A DNA stretch of 64,000 nucleotides from Luoshenia tenuis (GTDB taxonomy: Bacteria > Bacillota > Clostridia > Christensenellales > GCA-900066905), in NCBI RefSeq assembly GCF_014384745.1, contig NZ_JACRSO010000005.1, positions 133,763 to 197,762 of the forward strand, read 5' to 3'. Numbering within the stretch: the first letter of the stretch is position 1; every line of letters begins with the position of its first letter. The position numbers and the translations under genes were made by a program. Below are positions 1-7,291 of this stretch, one piece after another. The notes under the pieces were generated by a model. That model was not told the origin of the DNA. It worked only from the letters and a program-made list of their open reading frames with translations, and did no database searches.

Positions 1-1
1 C

Positions 2-2416
2 GCCCGGGAGACCTTCCAGTTTCTGGTGCGCTCGGTGCCCGCCTTCCCTGGCCGCATTGAACTTTTGGCCGAGGAGATACGCACCTGGCATGCCCAGCAG
101 TACAGCGTCTTGCTGCTCTCGGGCGAAAAGGCCCGGGGCAAGCACCTGCAAAGCGCGCTGCTGGACCAGGGGGTGGAGGCCGTCTATGTGGATGGGCTGG
201 AGCGGCCCGCGCAGGGCGGGGAGACCCTGATCCTCCCCATTGGCTTGAGCCACGGGTTCGAGTATCCGGAGGCGAAGTTTGCGGTGATCGCTACCGGCGA
301 GGTGCTTTCCGCGCCCCGGCAGCAGAAAAGCACCCTGCGCAGCCGCCACGCGGGCAAGGGGCAAAAGATCGGCTCGCTGTTTACCGACCTGAAGGTGGGG
401 GACTACGTGGTGCACGAGCTGCACGGCGTGGGGCTGTACCACGGCATCCAGCGCATTACGGTGGAGGGCAAGTCCCGGGATTATCTGGACTTGAGCTTTG
501 CCGGCGGGGATAAGCTGTTTGTGCCCACGGACCAGATGGACCGGGTGCAAAAGTACATCGGCGTGGATGAGGGCGCGGCCCCCAAGCTCAGCCGCATCGG
601 CGGGTCGGAGTGGAAGCGCACCAAAAAGAAGGTCTCCCAATCGGTCGCCCTGCTGGCCGAGGATTTGGTGGCCCTGTACGCCCAGCGGGCGCAGACCCCG
701 GGTTACGCCTTTTCGCCGGATACGCCCTGGCAGCGCGAGTTTGAGGATAACTTCCCCTATCAGGAAACGGCGGATCAGCTGGCCTGCATCGAGGAGATCA
801 AGCGGGATATGGAAAGCCCCCGGCCCATGGACCGGCTGCTGTGCGGGGACGTGGGCTACGGCAAGACCGAGGTGGCCATCCGCGCGGCCTTTAAGGCGGT
901 GGCCGATTCCAAACAGGTGGCCTTTCTGGTGCCCACCACTATCCTGGCCCAGCAACACTACAACACCCTGGTGCAGCGCCTGGGAGATCTGCCGGTGCGC
1001 TGCGAGGTGCTAAGCCGGTTTAAGACCGCGGCCGAGCAAAAGGACATCCTGCGCCGGTTGGCAACGGGGCAGGTGGATATCATCGTGGGCACCCACCGCC
1101 TGCTGGGCAAGGATGTGCGCTTTAAAGACCTGGGGCTGCTGGTGGTGGACGAGGAGCAACGCTTTGGCGTGGCGCATAAGGAGAAGATCAAAAAACTTAA
1201 AAAGAATATCGACGTGCTCACCCTCTCGGCCACGCCCATCCCGCGCACGCTGCATATGTCCATGATCGGCATTCGCGATCTTTCGGTGCTGGAGAACCCG
1301 CCCGAGGAGCGGTATCCGGTGCAGACCTACGTCATAGAGTATAACGAGGCGCTGGTGCGCGAGGCGGTAAACCGGGAGCTCTCCCGGGGCGGGCAGGTAT
1401 ATATGGTCTATAACCGCGTGGCGGGGATCGACCGGTTCGCCGCCCATCTGCGGGGGCTGATGCCGGGGGTGCGCATCGGCGTAGCCCATGGGCAGATGCC
1501 CGAAGGGGCGCTGGAGGACGTGATGATGGCCTTTATGAACCATGAGATCGACCTTTTGCTGTGCACCACCATCATCGAAAACGGGCTGGACATCCCCACC
1601 ACCAATACCATTATCGTGTGCGATTCCGAGCGATTGGGCTTAAGCCAGCTTTACCAGCTGCGCGGGCGGGTGGGCCGCTCCAACCGGCTGGCCTACGCCT
1701 ACTTTACCTACCGGCCGGATCGGATCATGAGCGAGGTGGCCGAAAAGCGGCTGCGGGCCATCCGGGAGTTTACCGAATTCGGCTCGGGCTTTAAGGTCGC
1801 CATGCGGGATCTGGAGATCCGCGGCGCGGGCAACCTGGTGGGGGCCCAGCAGCACGGGCACATGGCCGCCGTGGGGTATGAGATGTACGTCAAGCTCATC
1901 GAGGAGGCCGTGCAGGCCCTGGGCGGCGGGCCCAAGGAGGAAAAACGGCCCGAGACCCAGGTGGAGGCTCGGGTGGACGCCTTTATTCCCTCCAACTATA
2001 TCCGCGGCGAGGCCGGCCGCATCGCCATGTACCAGCGCATTGCCGCCATCGCCTCCCGGGAGGAGATGGACGACGTGATCGACGAGATCATCGACCGCTA
2101 CGGCGACCCGCCCGAACCCGTGATGGGCCTGCTGGCGGTGGCCCTGGCCCGGGCGCTGGCCACCAAGATGGGCGCGCAGAAGCTCAGCGTCAAACCCGGC
2201 TTTGCCACGCTGCTGTTTTACGAGGATGCCAAGCTGGACCCCCAGGCCCTTTTTGAGGTGCTGGGGCGCTATAAGGGCCGCGCCAAGCTCAGCGCCGCGG
2301 TGCCCCCCTCGCTGCAGCTGCGGGGCAAGGATGCCACGGCCGAGGCGCTGCTAGAGGAGATGACGCGCCTGATGGAAGAAGTTTTGAATTGCAAAACCGG
2401 CCCGGATTCTGTATAA
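2..2416 (+). CDS. mfd: Transcription-repair coupling factor Mfd (5' end outside window)
   Basis: SF2 DNA translocase that removes RNA polymerase stalled at lesions and recruits UvrA. The frame is open from the window edge, so roughly the first third of the usual ~1150 residues, the UvrB-like part, is missing. Counting from the GTG at 26, visible parts are the RNAP-interacting CarD-like domain (about residues 115-180, KVGDYVVHELHGVG), Walker A GDVGYGKTE near 275, the DEEQ box near 375, motif III SATPIPRT near 400, motifs V/VI in ENGLDIPTTN and QLRGRVGRS, and the C-terminal TRCF domain. It opens the conserved mfd-prsA-spoVT-yabM-mazG-hup-rqcP block. The identification is secure. The only odd point is the truncation by the window. 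Confidence 0.97.
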   Translation, partial: ARETFQFLVRSVPAFPGRIELLAEEIRTWHAQQYSVLLLSGEKARGKHLQSALLDQGVEAVYVDGLERPAQGGETLILPIGLSHGFEYPEAKFAVIATGEVLSAPRQQKSTLRSRHAGKGQKIGSLFTDLKVGDYVVHELHGVGLYHGIQRITVEGKSRDYLDLSFAGGDKLFVPTDQMDRVQKYIGVDEGAAPKLSRIGGSEWKRTKKKVSQSVALLAEDLVALYAQRAQTPGYAFSPDTPWQREFEDNFPYQETADQLACIEEIKRDMESPRPMDRLLCGDVGYGKTEVAIRAAFKAVADSKQVAFLVPTTILAQQHYNTLVQRLGDLPVRCEVLSRFKTAAEQKDILRRLATGQVDIIVGTHRLLGKDVRFKDLGLLVVDEEQRFGVAHKEKIKKLKKNIDVLTLSATPIPRTLHMSMIGIRDLSVLENPPEERYPVQTYVIEYNEALVREAVNRELSRGGQVYMVYNRVAGIDRFAAHLRGLMPGVRIGVAHGQMPEGALEDVMMAFMNHEIDLLLCTTIIENGLDIPTTNTIIVCDSERLGLSQLYQLRGRVGRSNRLAYAYFTYRPDRIMSEVAEKRLRAIREFTEFGSGFKVAMRDLEIRGAGNLVGAQQHGHMAAVGYEMYVKLIEEAVQALGGGPKEEKRPETQVEARVDAFIPSNYIRGEAGRIAMYQRIAAIASREEMDDVIDEIIDRYGDPPEPVMGLLAVALARALATKMGAQKLSVKPGFATLLFYEDAKLDPQALFEVLGRYKGRAKLSAAVPPSLQLRGKDATAEALLEEMTRLMEEVLNCKTGPDSV

Positions 2417-2511
2417 TGTTGCTATTCTTGTATGGTTCAGGGCCCGGGGCAGGGCAGCCATAAAGGGGCGCTGATACGGGCCCCAGTTGCGATAGAGAAA
2501 GGATGATCCTG

Positions 2512-3732
2512 ATGAAGAAGTGGGGAGCCAAGTGTGCGGCCGGCCTGATGGCGGCGGCCATGGCCTTTTCCCTTACCGGGTGTAACATCGTCGAGGTAGA
2601 TGAAGCGAAAGACCGCCAGCAGGTGGTGGCCAAGGTGGGGGATGTGGAGATCCTCAAAGGCGAGCTGCTGGACCTTTACGACCAGCAAAAGGCTTATTAC
2701 GGCATTACGGAGGATTATGAAAAGAGCAGTCCGGACCAGGTCAAGGAGTTTAAGACCGTGGTGCTGGATGCCATCATCGCCCAGCACGTGATGGAGGCCC
2801 AGGCCGAAAAGGAGGGCTATACCGACTTTACCAACGAAGAGCAGGCCGCCGCTGAAAAGCAGGTGGATGAGATGCTTGACGCCCAGCGCGAGCAGTTTTT
2901 GACCGAAGCGCAGGCCGAAAAAGAAGAGGATCCCTCCATCGACGTGGAGGCCAGGGCGGACGAGAAGCTGGCCGAGCTGATGGAGAAGAATAAGATGACC
3001 CGGGAATCCCTGATCGAAGATCAGCTGATGGAAACGGCCATCCAGAAGATGCAGGATGAGCTGTTTAAGGATATCGAAGTCACCGATGACGAGATCAAGG
3101 AAAAGTACGATACCCTGGTGGAAGAGGCCAAGGAGAAGTACGACGAGAGCATCGACCAGTTCTATTACGAGCAGAGCTATGGCTACACCATTTACTACCA
3201 GCCCGAGGGCTTCTTCTACGTCAAGCATATCCTCATCGGCATCCCGGAGGATAAGCAAAGCGAGATTGCCGCCCTGCGTAAGGATGGGGACACCGCTGGG
3301 GCGGATGCGCTGCGGGATGAGGAACTGGCCAAGATCAAAGAGCAGGCCGACCTGGTGCTGCAAAAGGTAAACGACGGGGAGGATTTTGACGCCCTGATCG
3401 CCGAATACGGCGCGGATAAGGGCATGGAGGTCTCCCCGGCTAAGGAAAAGGGTTACCTGGTGGGCGAAAAGTCCAGCTTTGTGACCGAGTTCTTAAACGC
3501 TGCGCTGGGGCTAAGCGAGGTGGGGGATACCACGGATCTGGTGGCCTCGGATTACGGCTATCACATCATCCGCAAGGTAGCGGATGCCAAACCCGGCCCG
3601 GTGGATCTCAACGAGGTCAAAGACGCGGTGCGCTCCTCCCTGCTGAGCGACAAGCAGAACGAAAAGCTCTCCACCCAGGTGGAAGAGTGGCGCAAGGGGA
3701 TGGATGTGCAGGTGTACGAAAACCGCTATTAA
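2512..3732 (+). CDS. prsA: PrsA-type foldase lipoprotein (parvulin peptidyl-prolyl isomerase)
   Basis: Lipid-anchored extracellular chaperone and prolyl isomerase that helps secreted proteins fold outside the membrane. A signal peptide ends in lipobox LTGC with Cys24 as the lipidated residue. A SurA-like, Glu/Lys-rich helical region covers about residues 35-235, and the parvulin PpiC domain runs from FYVKHILIG to GYHIIRKV (about 240-370). I chose ATG 2512 because the AGAAAGG at 2496-2502 directly abuts an ATG at 2503 and is correctly spaced for 2512. The gene sits 95 bp after mfd, as in many Clostridia, and is followed by a strong terminator. Length (406 aa) is normal to slightly long for PrsA. 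Confidence 0.93.
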   Translation: MKKWGAKCAAGLMAAAMAFSLTGCNIVEVDEAKDRQQVVAKVGDVEILKGELLDLYDQQKAYYGITEDYEKSSPDQVKEFKTVVLDAIIAQHVMEAQAEKEGYTDFTNEEQAAAEKQVDEMLDAQREQFLTEAQAEKEEDPSIDVEARADEKLAELMEKNKMTRESLIEDQLMETAIQKMQDELFKDIEVTDDEIKEKYDTLVEEAKEKYDESIDQFYYEQSYGYTIYYQPEGFFYVKHILIGIPEDKQSEIAALRKDGDTAGADALRDEELAKIKEQADLVLQKVNDGEDFDALIAEYGADKGMEVSPAKEKGYLVGEKSSFVTEFLNAALGLSEVGDTTDLVASDYGYHIIRKVADAKPGPVDLNEVKDAVRSSLLSDKQNEKLSTQVEEWRKGMDVQVYENRY

Positions 3733-3742
3733 ATTGTAAAGC

Positions 3743-3769
3743 AAAAGCCGGCCTATGGCCGGCTTTTTT
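3743..3769 (+). terminator. Intrinsic terminator after prsA
   Basis: An 11-bp stem, AAAAGCCGGCC / GGCCGGCTTTT, with loop TAT and a T6 run. The hairpin ends 24 bp before the ATG of the next gene, so prsA and the APH-like gene are probably separate transcripts. Confidence 0.9.
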
Positions 3770-3793
3770 GTTAGACGAAAGGAGGGCCCTGCA

Positions 3794-4531
3794 ATGCCAA
3801 ACCGGGAATTGCTGCACCGCTGCCCCCTGATCGGCCGGGGCCGGCAGGCCGAGGTCTACTTGTACGAGGGCGCGGCTTATAAAGTCTTTAGGCCGGATTA
3901 TCCCGAAAGCTGGGTGCGCTATGAGCTGGAGGTGCAGCGGGAGATCTGCAGGACCGGCCTGCCCGTGGTGCGCTATTGGGAGACAGAGGATGCGCACATC
4001 ATCAAAATGGGGTATATCCCCGGCCCGGCGCTGGGGGAGCGGATGGGCGAGGAACCCGCCGGCAGCCTTGCGCAGCTGGCCGCGCTGCACCTACGGGTGC
4101 ACGCGGTAAAGGGGTTAAAGCTGGCGCGGCTGCAAGAGACGCTGGCCGGGCAGATCGACCGGGCGCTGGCGGACGCCTGCCATAAGGCGCGCGCACGGGC
4201 GGCGCTGGCGGCGGTAGGGGAGGGCGATGCGCTTTGCCATCTTGATTTTCACCCTTATAATATCCTCTGCGGGGAGGGGCAGCTTTATATCATCGACTGG
4301 GTGAACGCCCGGATGGGCAACCCGATATTCGACCTGGCGCGCACCTATGTGCTGCTGTACGAGGCCGCGCCCCAGGCGGCCAGGGGGTACTATGCCGCCC
4401 TGGAAGCGCAGGGCGCGGCATTAGACGATTTTGAAAGAGCGCTCTACGTTATGGCGCTTTGCCGCCTGTGCGATTGTGATAATCCCGCCGCGCGGGCACT
4501 GTTGGCGGAACTGCAAACGTGCATTTGGTAA
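3794..4531 (+). CDS. APH/choline-kinase-fold small-molecule phosphotransferase
   Basis: Member of the aminoglycoside phosphotransferase/choline kinase superfamily (PF01636), 245 aa. The catalytic loop is HLDFHPYNIL near residue 150 (Asp base, Asn metal ligand), followed by the metal-binding IIDW motif about 15 residues later. The N-terminal lobe is short, with a glycine-poor nucleotide loop GRGRQAEVYLYEGAAYKVF and a conserved Lys. ATG 3794 was chosen because AAAGGAGG lies 8 bases upstream; an in-frame ATG at 3755 falls inside the prsA terminator. The substrate cannot be told from sequence. It is inserted between prsA and spoVT, which are usually adjacent. Antibiotic resistance is not implied: these kinases act on sugars, choline and other alcohols as well. 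Confidence 0.8.
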   Translation: MPNRELLHRCPLIGRGRQAEVYLYEGAAYKVFRPDYPESWVRYELEVQREICRTGLPVVRYWETEDAHIIKMGYIPGPALGERMGEEPAGSLAQLAALHLRVHAVKGLKLARLQETLAGQIDRALADACHKARARAALAAVGEGDALCHLDFHPYNILCGEGQLYIIDWVNARMGNPIFDLARTYVLLYEAAPQAARGYYAALEAQGAALDDFERALYVMALCRLCDCDNPAARALLAELQTCIW

Positions 4532-4557
4532 AACGCAACATTAGTTGCAGGATTTGG

Positions 4558-4588
4558 GCATAAAAACCTTGCGGATTGCGGATAATGA
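4558..4588 (+). promoter_or_regulatory. Possible SigG-type promoter of spoVT
   Basis: GCATA at 4558-4562 fits the sigma-G -35 consensus. After 18 bases comes GATAATG at 4581-4587, which matches five of the seven -10 positions as I recall that consensus. No good sigma-A pair is seen here. In Bacillus subtilis spoVT is forespore-expressed under sigma-G, which makes this reading sensible but unproven. Confidence 0.35.
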
Positions 4589-4628
4589 TGGGCGTAGACT
4601 TTATTATCTAAAGCAAGGAGGACCCAAA

Positions 4629-5174
4629 ATGAAAGCCACGGGCATTGTGAGAAGAATCGACGATCTGGGCCGCGTCGTCATCCCCAAGGAGATCCGCCGC
4701 ACGCTGCGCATCCGGGAGGGCGACCCGCTGGAGATCTTTACCGACCGGGAGGGCGAGGTCATCTTAAAAAAATACTCCCCGATTGGGGAGCTGAGCGATT
4801 TTGCCAAAGAGTATGCGGAAACGCTGGCCGCCACGTCGGGCCATCTGGTGGTGATCTGCGATAAAGACCTGGTCATCGCCGTATCCGGCGGGCCTAAGCG
4901 GGATTATATGGATAAGGCCATCAGCCCGGATCTGGATAAGGCCATCCGCGAGCGCAGGGCGGTCACCACGGCCAAGGGCGGCACGATGCTGGCCATCACC
5001 GCCGAGGACGAGGCGAACTATACGGCCCAGGTGGTAGCGCCCATCATCTCCCAGGGGGACGCCATCGGCGCGGTGGTGCTGCTCTCCACCAAAGAGGGGG
5101 CGGCCATGGACAATACCGAATTGAAACTGGCCCAGACGGCGGCGGGTTTTCTGGGCAGCCAGATGCTGCAATAG
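4629..5174 (+). CDS. spoVT: Stage V sporulation protein T, SpoVT
   Basis: Forespore transcription regulator that adjusts sigma-G-dependent genes. The N-terminal AbrB-type swapped-hairpin DNA-binding domain covers residues 1-50 (MKATGIVRRIDDLGRVVIPK). The remainder (about 55-178) is the GAF-like domain that tetramerises SpoVT. Length (181 aa) equals the family norm. AAGGAGG at 4616-4622 fixes ATG 4629. The position downstream of mfd/prsA and upstream of a yabM-like flippase and mazG matches Bacillus and Clostridium order. Its presence is good evidence that the organism forms spores. Confidence 0.96.
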   Translation: MKATGIVRRIDDLGRVVIPKEIRRTLRIREGDPLEIFTDREGEVILKKYSPIGELSDFAKEYAETLAATSGHLVVICDKDLVIAVSGGPKRDYMDKAISPDLDKAIRERRAVTTAKGGTMLAITAEDEANYTAQVVAPIISQGDAIGAVVLLSTKEGAAMDNTELKLAQTAAGFLGSQMLQ

Positions 5175-5189
5175 CCTTTGCTTTTATGG

Positions 5190-5216
5190 GGCGGCGCAAG
5201 ATGCGCCGCCTTTTTT
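5190..5216 (+). terminator. Intrinsic terminator after spoVT
   Basis: A 9-bp stem, GGCGGCGCA / TGCGCCGCC, with loop AGA, followed by T6. It ends the forward block before an inverted gene pair. Confidence 0.9.
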
Positions 5217-5290
5217 ATACCGCATAAAGCGCGGGGCGTATGAAAAAGCCGCGCGGGGAATCTCCCGCGCGGCTGCAAACGCCCTGTCCT

Positions 5291-6106
5291 TTAATCCATG
5301 GTGTCGGACCAGTCCGACCACTGCTGGCCGGCGGCGGTCACCTTGCCGTTTGTCACCTTGCCGGTGGTGGTATACTGGTACTGGCCGGTGGCCATGTCGT
5401 ACTTATAAACCTTAATGTTATCGGCGGATTCGTCCGCGCCGTAGCGCACCTCGGTCAAATAAATGCGGTAGCCTGCGGTGGTCCTGACGATGGACCAGGA
5501 GACCTCATCCAGCGCGGCGCGCTGCCCGGCGGGGAGGGATTGGTAGATGGCGTGGGCAAAGGTCCCCTCGGTCTTTGCGTTCACCCCGTCAATAGCGGTG
5601 GCACTAAAGGGCTTGCCGCCCTCGACGCCCGCAAAACCGGCGCTTGTTGCGGTATTAAAGCCCTGCACGACGGATTGCAGCGCCGTGCCCATATCGCTTT
5701 TCACCGCGCCCTGGCGCAGGTCGTACACATCGCGATTGCCGCATCCATCGGCCCCGGCATGGCGGCAGTAAAAGATCTGGGCGCCGCCCGCATCGGTATA
5801 GAGCAGGTGGGCGATGGTACCGCTGTCCGTATCGATGCCGATGTTGGATACGCTGCCGTCCACCTGGGCCAGGTCCAGCACCGCCTGCGCGTCCAGCACC
5901 GGCGTCTCGCCCGGGCGGTATTTTTCCGAGAGCAGGGTCTGCGCGGCCAGCACGCAGGTGCGACAGCCCACCACCGCCGTCTTCTCCTCGGCTTTTTTGA
6001 TCCAGCCGATCATGGAGGGCACCAGGATCGCCGCCAAAATGGCTAATATCACCACCACGACGATGACCTCTACCAGCGTAAAGCCCTGGCTGCGCTTTTT
6101 CTTCAT
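5291..6106 (-). CDS. Prepilin-like protein with type IV pilin N-terminus
   Basis: The N-terminus MKKKRSQG|FTLVEVIV is a class III (prepilin peptidase) signal: cleavage after Gly8, Phe9 as first mature residue, Glu13 as the conserved Glu5. A single hydrophobic helix follows (about residues 9-35). The rest of the 271-aa protein has no family I recognise; Cys residues at CRTC and FYCRHAGADGC might form disulphides. ATG 6106 was chosen over an upstream frame extension because it begins at the signal. No pilus ATPase, PilC or prepilin peptidase gene is nearby, so assembly would depend on genes elsewhere. The pair with the downstream lipoprotein is inverted relative to the mfd-rqcP block. Confidence 0.75.
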   Translation of the reverse strand: MKKKRSQGFTLVEVIVVVVILAILAAILVPSMIGWIKKAEEKTAVVGCRTCVLAAQTLLSEKYRPGETPVLDAQAVLDLAQVDGSVSNIGIDTDSGTIAHLLYTDAGGAQIFYCRHAGADGCGNRDVYDLRQGAVKSDMGTALQSVVQGFNTATSAGFAGVEGGKPFSATAIDGVNAKTEGTFAHAIYQSLPAGQRAALDEVSWSIVRTTAGYRIYLTEVRYGADESADNIKVYKYDMATGQYQYTTTGKVTNGKVTAAGQQWSDWSDTMD

Positions 6107-6170
6107 AGCTGACCACTCTCCCGCCTTTTTCCCATAAGCGCCTGTCCATAGGGGGGCGGGCACTACCCGT

Positions 6171-6199
6171 ATCGTACCACAGCGGCAGCGCTACGGCAA
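6171..6199 (-). promoter_or_regulatory. Sigma-A-like promoter for the prepilin gene
   Basis: Read on the minus strand: TTGCCG (6199-6194), 17 bases, TACGAT (6176-6171). The expected start point is about 60 bases before the ATG at 6106. Confidence 0.5.
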
Positions 6200-6222
6200 G
6201 AAAATGCCGAATATTGTTGGCA

Positions 6223-7029
6223 CTAGGAAACCATGTGGCTGCCCACCGTATAGCGCCACACACCGTCCTGCTTTAGGGCCGTACAATCGTAGAACACATA
6301 GGCGCCCAGGGCGCTGCGCCACTTTTCCGCGTCAAAGGTGATGCGCCCGTCCGCCTGTTCTTTGAGCTTGAGGCTAAACAGCAGCCCGTCCTCAAAATAG
6401 GGCTCGGCCGGGTCGATGCTGCCCTCGCTTTGCAGGGTTTCATAGCTGCCCGTCTCAGCCTCATACCCCAGCGCCTGGCCCATGCGGTAGACAAGGGCGC
6501 TCTTTTCGCTCTCGCTCAGGTTTCCGGCGGCGGAAAGATCGAATACCGTACGGGAAATGCCCTCGTTTAATCTCTCGTCCGCGCGGAACAGGTCCTGCAG
6601 CACTTGGGCGTAAAGGCCCACCCAGTCTTCGCCGGTCTCAATCACCCGCAGGCTGACCGGGCCCGCCAGCTGGGCGGGGTAGGTCTCCAGAATTACGCCG
6701 CTGTAGCCCACCTCGACCTCCATGCCGCCGGATAGCCCAACTTTAAGCGGTTCGCCATAAGCGTCGGTCAGGGCCACGTCCTTTAGCGCCAGGGTGCAAA
6801 GGTCGCCCTGGCCGCCCTGGCCGGCCAAAAGCAGGGTATCCGTCCCGGCCTGCACAACTTTGCCCCGGTAGCTGGCCTGCGCCCCGGCGGGCGCCTGGGA
6901 GGGCGCGGCGGCGCTGGCCTGCGGCGTGGGAGAGGGTACGGCGCTGGGTTGGGGCTCGCTCTTAGGCGGTGCGCAGCCCCACAGCGCCAGGCAGCCAAGT
7001 GCAAGGCAAAGGGCTAGTATGCGTTTCAT
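6223..7029 (-). CDS. Lipoprotein of unknown function
   Basis: A type II signal peptide ends at LWGC (Cys19), then a Pro/Ser/Ala-rich linker (about residues 22-55) typical of surface-anchored lipoproteins. The globular part (about 55-268) begins with a small beta-rich stretch (SYRGKVVQAGTDTLLLAGQ) that resembles OB-like or DUF3221-type domains, then a mostly helical region. I do not recognise the family. The gene is 117 bp upstream of the prepilin gene on the same strand, but the prepilin gene appears to have its own promoter. TATACT at 7069-7064 lies at -10 distance, without a convincing -35. Confidence 0.7.
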   Translation of the reverse strand: MKRILALCLALGCLALWGCAPPKSEPQPSAVPSPTPQASAAAPSQAPAGAQASYRGKVVQAGTDTLLLAGQGGQGDLCTLALKDVALTDAYGEPLKVGLSGGMEVEVGYSGVILETYPAQLAGPVSLRVIETGEDWVGLYAQVLQDLFRADERLNEGISRTVFDLSAAGNLSESEKSALVYRMGQALGYEAETGSYETLQSEGSIDPAEPYFEDGLLFSLKLKEQADGRITFDAEKWRSALGAYVFYDCTALKQDGVWRYTVGSHMVS

Positions 7030-7126
7030 CAGCTCCTACCTCCTTTATCGCTTCTTTAATATCAGTATAACAGATGCTGCGGCCGCATTTGCGGGCGCAC
7101 ACTTTGCAAAAATGTAAAATATGGTT

Positions 7127-7153
7127 TTGAGATAGGGCAAATAATGATATAAT
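7127..7153 (+). promoter_or_regulatory. Extended -10 promoter upstream of the yabM-like gene
   Basis: TATAAT at 7148-7153 is preceded by TGA (TGN extension). The nearest -35 candidate is TTGAGA at 7127-7132, with a short 15-base spacer. It would give a leader of about 130 bases. Confidence 0.45.
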
Positions 7154-7199
7154 ACTGATAACGCCTCTTGGGCGGCTAAATGGATGAATATGAAATAGT

Positions 7200-7228
7200 G
7201 CGCGCCCGGCGAAGCAGCCAGGGCGCGC
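7200..7228 (+). other. GC-rich hairpin in the leader of the yabM-like gene
   Basis: GCGCGCCC (7200-7207) is complementary to GGGCGCGC (7221-7228), with a 13-base loop. No T run follows, so it is not a simple terminator. It lies between the predicted promoter and the start codon and might affect translation or transcript stability. Confidence 0.35.
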
Positions 7229-7291
7229 GCCCATGATTTAGAATAACCGCCTTCCCCTTTGGAGAGCGGCAGGGCAAGAAAGGCTGGAAGC

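Noticed and set aside
3794..4531. Aminoglycoside resistance gene
   Set aside because: Only the general kinase fold is seen; nothing specific to resistance enzymes and no mobile context.
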